Part shown: positions 1 through 5,372 of the stretch, piece by piece
How positions within the stretch are numbered: the stretch's first letter is position 1
How the letters are laid out: the number at the start of each line of letters is the position of its first letter
Source: Parcubacteria group bacterium
GTDB lineage: Bacteria > Patescibacteriota > Minisyncoccia > Phycocordibacterales > GCA-002724975
NCBI GenBank assembly: GCA_002724975.1
Contig: PBQF01000014.1
Span: forward strand, 1 to 5,759
Reading direction: 5' to 3'
DNA: 5,759 bases
The notes under the pieces: generated by a model
Database searches by the model: none
Told to the model about the DNA's origin: nothing
Seen by the model: the letters and a program-made list of their open reading frames with translations, nothing else
Position numbers and translations under genes: made by a program

Positions 1-1
1 T

Positions 2-343
2 CTGGAAATGCCAGCCCCTGTAGGAACTATAGGTGGAATGACCAAGCATCATCCCGTAGCCAGAATTGCACTGAAGATACTTGGTGTAGAAAGCGCTGAT
101 GAGTTGGGACAAATCCTGGCAGCAGTAGGCCTTGCTTCTAAACTCGCAGCTGAGAGAGCGCTGGCGTCAGAGGGAATACAGCATGGTCATATGAAATTAC
201 ATGCTACAAATATTGCTTCTATGGCAGGTGCTCAGGGAGATGAAATAAATGTTGTAGCACAAACTATGATAGAGAAAGGCAAAGTAAGTCTGAGCTTAGC
301 TAAGGAGTTGTTGGAGAAAGAGAGAAACCAATGCAGAAAATAG
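2..343 (+). CDS. Hydroxymethylglutaryl-CoA reductase, class II type (C-terminal part)
   Basis: This is the last 113 residues of an HMG-CoA reductase; the 5' part lies before the window. The family reduces HMG-CoA to mevalonate (or runs in reverse) with NAD(P)H in the cytosol. Class II features seen are the GTIGG segment (visible residues 8-12), the HPVARIALKILGV stretch (17-29) and the region IQHGHMKLHA (59-68), where His63 matches the class II catalytic histidine. The GAxGDEI segment (76-82) follows. The catalytic Glu, Lys and Asp of the family would lie upstream and cannot be checked. The family's usual HARN reads HATN here. The frame is open to base 2, and the ATG at base 8 is internal, not a start. 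The stop overlaps the next gene by 13 bases, so the two are probably translationally coupled. The kinase next door supports a mevalonate role in synthesis rather than breakdown. The family call is firm; the direction of the reaction is inferred. Confidence 0.93.
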   Translation: MEMPAPVGTIGGMTKHHPVARIALKILGVESADELGQILAAVGLASKLAAERALASEGIQHGHMKLHATNIASMAGAQGDEINVVAQTMIEKGKVSLSLAKELLEKERNQCRK

Positions 344-1293
344 TATCCAGGTCACCTGGAGAAATATTTTTCTTTGGAGAGCACTCGGTCGTATATGGTA
401 GGCGGGCAGTAGTTGCAGCTATAGATCGATGGATTACTACAACTTTAACCAAAAACAATGATGGGTATGTACAAATAAATTCATCCTTAGGCACTTTTAA
501 AGCAAAGCTGCATGGTTTGAGACTGGAGGTTATAAAGGCGGATGTACATTTAGCTCCGTTTGCACACGGTATTGAAAGAATATATAAGCGATTTGGAGAT
601 GCTACGGGATTTACTGCCGTTATCGAGTCGGAATTACCAGTTAACTCGGGACTTGCATCAAGTGCAGCCTCTTCTGCTTCACTTCTTGGAGGGGTGATAG
701 CTTTAATGGATAAGGCTCTTACGGAAGAGGATATGGTTCATCTTGTTTTTAGATCGGAGATTGATATACAGAAAATAGGTAGTATCTCCGGCTCTGCATG
801 TACTGTATTAAGAGGTGTGGTAGGGATAATGGGTAATAAATTTAACAGATTGGAAGATATAGTGGTAGAACCTGATGTAATAATTGCTGATAGCAAAGAG
901 TCCGTTCCTACGTCTGAATCAACTGGTTGCGTGAAAGATATGCTCTACAGGAAAGAACTGGAGGTTCAGGAAATATTTGATGTAATCCATAGTCTGGCCA
1001 CTAAAGGCGAAGAGGCCTTAAGGAAAAAGGATTGGCAAATATTGGGAGTGCTTATGAATGAAAACCAGTCTTGCTTAAAACAACTTGGTGTAAGTACTAG
1101 AAAGATAGACAGTGCAATAGAATCAATAAAACTACTTGTTTATGGTTCAAAGATAACTGGTGCAGGAGGGGGCGGCTGTTTTGTGTCTCTGTGTAATAAG
1201 GAACAAGCACCAGAAGTTGTAACCATCTTAAAGGAGCAAGGCTTTAATGCCTATAGTTGCCGTATCTGCACAGCAGGAAATGGTACAGGATAA
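331..1293 (+). CDS. Mevalonate kinase-like GHMP kinase with altered catalytic residues
   Basis: This 320-residue protein is the normal length for an archaeal-type mevalonate kinase, which phosphorylates mevalonate with ATP. Motif 1 is PGEIFFFGEHSVVYG (residues 9-23). The phosphate-binding loop is PVNSGLASSAASSAS (103-117). Motif 3 is KITGAGGGGCF (274-284). The C-terminal part (249-311) resembles the Methanocaldococcus enzyme as I recall it. Two departures stand out. The motif-1 Lys common in the family is Glu11. The loop that normally carries the catalytic Asp reads IGSISGSACTV (149-159) and has no acidic residue. The kinase may therefore use a related substrate or another mechanism. The ATG at 331 follows a GGAGAAAGAGAG-like purine stretch and lies inside the end of the reductase gene. 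The stop is one base before the nucleotidyltransferase start. The GHMP family call is sure and mevalonate is the likeliest substrate, but that is not proven. Confidence 0.85.
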   Translation: MQKIVSRSPGEIFFFGEHSVVYGRRAVVAAIDRWITTTLTKNNDGYVQINSSLGTFKAKLHGLRLEVIKADVHLAPFAHGIERIYKRFGDATGFTAVIESELPVNSGLASSAASSASLLGGVIALMDKALTEEDMVHLVFRSEIDIQKIGSISGSACTVLRGVVGIMGNKFNRLEDIVVEPDVIIADSKESVPTSESTGCVKDMLYRKELEVQEIFDVIHSLATKGEEALRKKDWQILGVLMNENQSCLKQLGVSTRKIDSAIESIKLLVYGSKITGAGGGGCFVSLCNKEQAPEVVTILKEQGFNAYSCRICTAGNGTG

Positions 1294-1294
1294 A

Positions 1295-2017
1295 ATGCAA
1301 GCTATTATATTGTGTGCCGGGATGGGTACGAGAATATCTAAATCTATTGAGTATAGGCCTAAATGTATGTTGTACATAGGCGAAAGTACTATCATGGAAC
1401 ATCAGATTAGGATATTAAAAAGCTATCTTAATCAACCACCTTTGATTGTTGTAGGCTATAAACAGGATATGATAATAGAGAGTTTAAAAGATGAAGATGT
1501 TGAATTTGTCGAAAACCCTGAATATGCAACAACTAACATACTAACCTCACTCTGGTATGCTTTTAGGAAAAAAGAAATACAAGATACGGTTATGTGTCTT
1601 CCCGGGGATTTAATCTTTGACGATAAAATAATTATGGATTTGCTTGGGACTGAAGGTGGAATAACTATCGCAGTGCAAGAAAGGCAATGTGATGATGAGG
1701 CCGTTAAAGTACTGGTGGAAAATGACGCGGTTGTTGCCATAGGTAAAGAATTGAAAGCTGAGAATGTCTTGTTCGAGTTTCTAGGGTTATTCAAGATAGA
1801 TAAAGAATTTGTTCCTGTTATTAGAAATGAGATTGATGGGATTATAGCGTCCGGGAATAATAACGCTTATATGTTTACTGCGATTCAGCACGTTATAGAT
1901 AAAGGCGTTAAGGTAGGATATGTTGATATAGGTGAGAGTCCATGGGAAGAGGTTGATTATCCAGAGGATTATACAAGGGCAAAAGAAAAGTTTAAGAGGT
2001 TCAAATGGCGAAACTGA
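1295..2017 (+). CDS. Nucleotidyltransferase, LicC/IPCT-like (probable CTP:phospho-alcohol cytidylyltransferase)
   Basis: This 240-residue cytosolic protein has the NTP-transferase fold, which joins a phosphorylated sugar or alcohol to an NTP and releases pyrophosphate. The signature is MQAIILCAGMGTR at residues 1-13, with RPKCM at 21-25. LPGDLIF (102-108) carries the probable metal-binding Asp105. NPEYATTNILTSL (74-86) resembles phosphocholine and inositol-1-phosphate cytidylyltransferases. WEEVDYPEDY (217-226) is the usual C-terminal metal/substrate motif. The frame is open upstream to an ATG at 1247, but the family begins right before the AGxGTR motif. The ATG at 1295 has AGGA four bases before it and sits one base after the kinase stop, so I chose it. 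The gene overlaps the next by 13 bases. A CDP-alcohol phosphotransferase in the same operon (4436-5248) suggests CTP as the nucleotide. The acceptor is unknown: choline, inositol or glycerol phosphate, or even the product of the neighbouring kinase. Confidence 0.85.
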   Translation: MQAIILCAGMGTRISKSIEYRPKCMLYIGESTIMEHQIRILKSYLNQPPLIVVGYKQDMIIESLKDEDVEFVENPEYATTNILTSLWYAFRKKEIQDTVMCLPGDLIFDDKIIMDLLGTEGGITIAVQERQCDDEAVKVLVENDAVVAIGKELKAENVLFEFLGLFKIDKEFVPVIRNEIDGIIASGNNNAYMFTAIQHVIDKGVKVGYVDIGESPWEEVDYPEDYTRAKEKFKRFKWRN

Positions 2018-3252
2018 CAGAGTTTGAAAGCAAGAAGATTATTAAGCAGGCAGGTATAGCTGTGCCTAGAGGTGAGTTGGTTTCAACGCCAAGACAGGCA
2101 GAAGAGGTGACAATGAGAATCGGATTGCCCGTAGTACTAAAGATACAATCATTATATACAGGTCGGTTCGAGAAAGATTTAATAAAAATAGTTTCGTCTG
2201 TAGAAGATCTGAAGAGAACATTAGATTATATGTTTGATGTTCATTGTTCCGAGATAAAATTGCAGAAGTTATTGGTTGAAGAGAAATATATATATCAGAA
2301 TGAGTATTACCTTTCAGTAATTTCTGATGACATATCATTAAGCCCTCTCATTCTCTTTAGTGAAAATGGTGGTATTGACATCGAAAAGAATAGTGAAAAT
2401 ATAGTGGGGAGACCACTAAATATATTAAATGGCGTAACAGGTGAGGATATATCTTTTTTGACAAATGGTGCAAGTGTTAATTCGGATTTGGGAGATGTCA
2501 TTAAGAAGCTTTATGATGTTTATAGAAAGATGGATTGCTGCCAGCTTGAGATAAATCCGCTTGTTTTCTCGGAGGAAAAATTTGTAGCGCTTGATGCTAA
2601 GATTATAATTGATGGAGATGCATTGTACAGACATAAAGAGTTAGGAGTACAATTAACAGAAGAAAACCTTAATCGCGAACCGACATCCTTAGAAATATCT
2701 GCAGCTAAAATAGATGAGAATGATCACAGGGGTACAGTCCATATTGCTGAACTGGACCAGCCCCTTCAAAAGAAAGGTACGCGTATTGCCATTAATTGTG
2801 TGGGTACTGGTGTGGGTCTATCTATAATGGATGAACTTATAGAGCAGGGTTACATGCCGGCAAATTTCGGTGATACGTCCGGGAATCCAACTGCATCAAA
2901 ACTTTACAGAGCTATAAGACTTATATTCTCTCAGAAGGATATTAAGGGTTTCGTTTTTGCATCGTGTGTTTCCAGCCAACAGTTGGATAATACAGCAAGA
3001 GGTGTTATAAAAGCGCTCAAGGATATTTATCCGGAAACAGGTGGCAAGCCTGGGATACCGTGTGTTTTTATGTTCAGGGGGGCATGGGACAAAGATGCGA
3101 TGTTATTGTTTAAAGAACACGGTATATCTGACTCTGAAAATGTAATAATGTTGGGTAGGGATTCCAACGAGTATAACGTCGCATGTGAGTTTGACAAACT
3201 TTATAAAACCAGAAAGAGTGTGCCAAACAATGTTAAGAATGTTAGAGTTTAA
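2005..3252 (+). CDS. Divergent succinyl-CoA synthetase beta-like (ATP-grasp) acid:CoA ligase subunit
   Basis: This 415-residue protein is slightly longer than SucC (about 390). SucC-family beta subunits bind the nucleotide by an ATP-grasp fold and, with the alpha subunit, form an acyl-CoA from a carboxylic acid, CoA and NTP. Shared features are the N-terminal grasp segment with Lys46 in VVLKIQ, GGIDIEKNSE (122-131), the metal-binding EINPLV (182-187, Glu182 and Asn184), LDAKI (196-200, Asp197) and a CoA-ligase domain starting near 260 with ANFGD (286-290). Two landmarks differ. The Gly-rich GGRGKAGG loop is replaced by YTGRFEKD (51-58). The IFGGIVRCD helix that approaches the phospho-His is replaced by ASCVSSQQLD (319-328). 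The ATG follows AAGAGG with 5-base spacing. The alpha partner lies downstream beyond a small Fe-S gene. The substrate is not known: succinate, malate, citrate or an HMG-type acid are possible. It is not a typical housekeeping SucC. Confidence 0.82.
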   Translation: MAKLTEFESKKIIKQAGIAVPRGELVSTPRQAEEVTMRIGLPVVLKIQSLYTGRFEKDLIKIVSSVEDLKRTLDYMFDVHCSEIKLQKLLVEEKYIYQNEYYLSVISDDISLSPLILFSENGGIDIEKNSENIVGRPLNILNGVTGEDISFLTNGASVNSDLGDVIKKLYDVYRKMDCCQLEINPLVFSEEKFVALDAKIIIDGDALYRHKELGVQLTEENLNREPTSLEISAAKIDENDHRGTVHIAELDQPLQKKGTRIAINCVGTGVGLSIMDELIEQGYMPANFGDTSGNPTASKLYRAIRLIFSQKDIKGFVFASCVSSQQLDNTARGVIKALKDIYPETGGKPGIPCVFMFRGAWDKDAMLLFKEHGISDSENVIMLGRDSNEYNVACEFDKLYKTRKSVPNNVKNVRV

Positions 3253-3499
3253 CATTCTCTCAGGTGGTAACGTCAGTATTGATCTGACCAAATGCAAGAG
3301 CTGCAGCACAAAGGCTTGTATTAGAAATTGTAAATCATCGAAAACAAGGCCCGTATTGGTGTTGAAGGATGGAGTTCCTGATCTTGATTTTGGTTTTGAT
3401 GAGTTGGAAAAAGGTGCTTGTACCGAATGTCTGGCTTGTGAACTTGATTGTCAGTTGTACGGTAATAAAGCGGTGATCATAGAATTGACTGTATCATAA
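3230..3499 (+). CDS. Small 2x[4Fe-4S] ferredoxin-like protein between SucC- and SucD-like genes
   Basis: This 89-residue soluble protein has eight cysteines in two clusters. The first is C22-x2-C25-x4-C30-x3-C34 and the second is C64-x2-C67-x2-C70-x3-C74, as expected for two [4Fe-4S] centres in an electron-transfer or structural role. The unequal first motif and the roughly 30-residue linker with two short beta-like stretches (VLVLKDG near 42-48) recall FixX-type ferredoxins. The proline that often follows the last cysteine is Lys35 and Gln75 here. The frame is open from 3185, but an upstream start would greatly increase the overlap. I chose the ATG at 3230; 3239 is equally possible, and neither has a strong ribosome binding site. 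It overlaps the SucC-like end by 23 bases, and its stop shares a base with the SucD-like start (TAATG). Wedged between two subunits of one enzyme, it is probably a third subunit or dedicated electron partner. That role is inferred. Confidence 0.82.
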   Translation: MLRMLEFNILSGGNVSIDLTKCKSCSTKACIRNCKSSKTRPVLVLKDGVPDLDFGFDELEKGACTECLACELDCQLYGNKAVIIELTVS

Positions 3500-4410
3500 T
3501 GTCTATATTAATTGGTAAAAATACACATCTGCTTGTTCAGGGGATCACGGGTAGACAGGCCTATATGAACACACTCTATATGAGAGCATATGGTACAAAT
3601 GTGGTTGCAGGTACAAGACCCGGAAAAGGTGGACAAAGCGTAGAAAACATTCCTATATATAATACAGTTCGAGAGGCTATAAAAACCCATCCTGAATTAA
3701 ACACATCTGTTATCTATGTCCCTCCTCAGGCAGTAAAGACTGCCGTTATGGAAGCGATGGGTGCTGGCATCAAGCTTGTTATAATAACATCAGAAAGGAC
3801 ACCGCATCAGGATATAATGGAACTTATTGCTTATGCAAAATCTGAGGGAGTACGCCTTATAGGTCCGAATTCTATAGGTATTATAAGTCCGGGAAAGAGT
3901 GTTGTTGGTTTAATAGGTGCAAGGGTTAGCCTGGCAAAGGAGGTGTTTACAGAAGGTTCTGTGGGTGTTATTTCTAGAAGTGGTGGCCAGGTAACAACAT
4001 GCTGCCATTATCTTTCCAGGGCAGGAATAGGCCAGAGTACTGCACTTTGTATAGGGGGGGATGCCTTTGTTGGTACCAGGTGGGCTGATGTACTTGAATT
4101 GTTTGAAAAGGATGAAGAGACAAAGGCGGTAGTTGGTTATGGCGAGATAGGCACAAGCGTGGAAGAGGGGGCTGCTGATTGTATTAAGAAGGGAGGGTTT
4201 ACAAAACCTTTTATTTCTTATATAGCAGGTAAATATGCTGGAGAAAAACAAAGATTTGGCCATGCAGGTGCTATCATTGAAGGCGAAAAAGGAAAGGTGT
4301 CACACAAGAAGGATGCATTAAGAGAAGCAGGCGCTGTAGTTGTTGAGCATTTTTATGAGGTTGTATACGCAATAAGGGAAGAGCTGTATACATTAGACAG
4401 AAAAAGATGA
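3499..4410 (+). CDS. Succinyl-CoA synthetase alpha-like (SucD-like) acid:CoA ligase subunit
   Basis: This 303-residue protein aligns along its whole length with SucD (about 290 residues), the subunit that binds CoA and carries the phospho-histidine relay of NDP-forming acid:CoA ligases. The N-terminal CoA-binding Rossmann segment has GITGRQA (15-21) and PGKGGQ (41-46). The ligase domain has VISRSGGQ (157-164), GYGEIG (213-218, with Glu216 matching the conserved Glu) and RFGHAGAII (252-260), where His255 is the phosphorylated histidine. Differences from E. coli SucD are GPNSIG instead of GPNCPG near 122-127 and SERTP instead of TEGIP (98-102). Both lie near the CoA and substrate region, so the acid used may not be succinate. 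The start shares base 3499 with the Fe-S gene stop and has no clear ribosome binding site of its own, so it is probably translated by coupling. Retention of His255 argues for an active NTP-linked ligase. Confidence 0.88.
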   Translation: MSILIGKNTHLLVQGITGRQAYMNTLYMRAYGTNVVAGTRPGKGGQSVENIPIYNTVREAIKTHPELNTSVIYVPPQAVKTAVMEAMGAGIKLVIITSERTPHQDIMELIAYAKSEGVRLIGPNSIGIISPGKSVVGLIGARVSLAKEVFTEGSVGVISRSGGQVTTCCHYLSRAGIGQSTALCIGGDAFVGTRWADVLELFEKDEETKAVVGYGEIGTSVEEGAADCIKKGGFTKPFISYIAGKYAGEKQRFGHAGAIIEGEKGKVSHKKDALREAGAVVVEHFYEVVYAIREELYTLDRKR

Positions 4411-4421
4411 TGAAAGAATAT

Positions 4422-4427
4422 AAAGGA
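4422..4427 (+). promoter_or_regulatory. Ribosome binding site supporting a TTG start
   Basis: AAAGGA lies 8 bases before the TTG at 4436. The frame is closed by a TAA at 4421-4423, and no in-frame ATG occurs until residue 208, well past the catalytic motif. This site therefore decides the start of the phosphotransferase gene. Confidence 0.65.
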
Positions 4428-4435
4428 ACAACTAC

Positions 4436-5248
4436 TTGACAAGCTTTCCATCTGTACCGTCTCTGGAGGAGCTTAAAGAAAAATGTTTTAAACAGAATAT
4501 AGACCTTAGCTTAAGGGAAAGGTATAAAGGGAGCTATGCTATATACTATGCTCTATACGTAACACATTCTTTTTCTATTCGCATAGTAAGGTTTTTATAT
4601 AACAAAAGTATAACTCCTAACCAGATTACGACACTCTCTATTCTCCTGTCTTTCGTTAGTGCTTATTCTTTTTCGTTAGGTACTAATATTTCTTGTTTAG
4701 TTGGGGCGTTCTTGCTTGAGTTGTTTTATATATTTGATTCAGTGGACGGGCAGTTGGCACGGGCAAAAGGTCTTTCTTCTCACAGTGGTAAGTACTTGGA
4801 TATATTCTGTAACTTTCTCGTGCCGCCGGTTGTTTTGTTTGGTGTAGGTATAGGTGTTCTAAAAACAGGTTATACCTCTTTTGCTTTTTATTCTCTATGG
4901 CTTGGATGTTATGCAGTCTTGATTCTTCAAGTTATAGAATTATTGCAATCATATTTAATCAATATTCATCTCAGTGATAATCAAGAAACTGGGAAGAGTA
5001 AGTTTGTCCAGCAAAAAAAATATTCTAGCTTATCCTTGTCTCGTAAAGTTTACTCTATGCTTTACAGATCATGTACGATGCCGGTTATAATGAATATTGC
5101 TACGGTAACCGCCATTTCAAATATGTTTTTCAAGAACAACATATTTGAATTCACTATAGCTTACTTTGCAATAGTTGGCACGGTTGTCTGGTTATCAAAG
5201 CTAGTTTACATTAGCAAGGGTAATGCTTCTCCAAAGAACAATGGTTAG
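4436..5248 (+). CDS. CDP-alcohol phosphatidyltransferase family membrane protein (variant motif)
   Basis: This 270-residue inner-membrane enzyme transfers a phospho-alcohol from a CDP-alcohol to an acceptor alcohol, with loss of CMP. The N-terminal soluble stretch SLEELKEKC (9-17) precedes SITPNQIT (58-65), the usual entry to the first helix. The catalytic motif follows at Asp101, Asp104, Gly105, Ala108, Arg109, Gly118 and Asp122. The final Asp of the family pattern is Asn126 here. About six membrane segments are visible, near 62-80, 84-100, 124-141, 148-170, 216-233 and 238-259, which is the usual fold. It starts at TTG (4436) with a good AAAGGA site, 25 bases after the SucD-like stop. In the same operon lies a probable cytidylyltransferase (1295-2017) that could supply the CDP-alcohol. 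The pair is reminiscent of the IPCT/DIPPS pair that makes inositol phosphodiesters, but no inositol-phosphate synthase is visible. The product is unknown: a phospholipid, soluble phosphodiester or glycan decoration. Confidence 0.88.
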   Translation: MTSFPSVPSLEELKEKCFKQNIDLSLRERYKGSYAIYYALYVTHSFSIRIVRFLYNKSITPNQITTLSILLSFVSAYSFSLGTNISCLVGAFLLELFYIFDSVDGQLARAKGLSSHSGKYLDIFCNFLVPPVVLFGVGIGVLKTGYTSFAFYSLWLGCYAVLILQVIELLQSYLINIHLSDNQETGKSKFVQQKKYSSLSLSRKVYSMLYRSCTMPVIMNIATVTAISNMFFKNNIFEFTIAYFAIVGTVVWLSKLVYISKGNASPKNNG

Positions 5249-5372
5249 TTCTGATATATTATAATCGGAAAACAATCTGGTTGTTTCCAATAGTCTTCAA
5301 TCATCACAGTATTAAAAGTATATCGAATAAAAAGATTATTGAACTTCGCGAAGCTTAAAGTTTTGTTTGAAA
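5249..5372 (+). other. Intergenic spacer with weak hairpin, TATAAT box and small palindrome
   Basis: This 124-base AT-rich gap is the only sizeable gap in the window and probably separates the upstream operon from the glycosyltransferase. It holds a perfect TATAAT at 5260-5265 without a convincing -35 box at the right distance. It also has an imperfect hairpin (5267-5288) and a 10-base palindrome CTTCGCGAAG (5344-5353) just before the next gene. No RNA gene or open frame of note is seen. Confidence 0.5.
5267..5288 (+). terminator. Possible weak terminator or processing hairpin
   Basis: The arms GGAAAACAA and TTGTTTCC pair with one bulged A around the loop TCTGG, starting 18 bases after the phosphotransferase stop. 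The stem is AT-rich and no T-run follows, so it is not a classic intrinsic terminator. The position at the operon's end is the main support. Confidence 0.3.

Noticed and set aside
331..1293. Reading the kinase as a galactokinase or homoserine kinase
   Set aside because: The GEHSVVYG motif and the C-terminal KITGAGGGGCF with the following ending match mevalonate kinases best; no galactokinase signature is seen.
1247..1294. A 16-residue N-terminal extension of the nucleotidyltransferase starting at 1247
   Set aside because: It lies inside the kinase coding end and carries no family similarity. The ATG at 1295 has its own AGGA site and places the signature motif at the very N-terminus, as usual.
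1456..1794. Minus-strand open frame of 112 residues across the nucleotidyltransferase
   Set aside because: It is fully antisense to a gene with clear motifs, Ser/Thr-rich in composition and without a recognisable domain.
3185..3229. A longer Fe-S protein starting at 3185
   Set aside because: It would overlap the SucC-like gene by 68 bases, and the added residues show no motif; the ATGs at 3230 and 3239 are more economical.
3910..4263. Minus-strand open frame of 117 residues across the SucD-like gene
   Set aside because: It is antisense to conserved coding sequence, including the phospho-His region, and rich in Cys and Pro as expected of a shadow frame.
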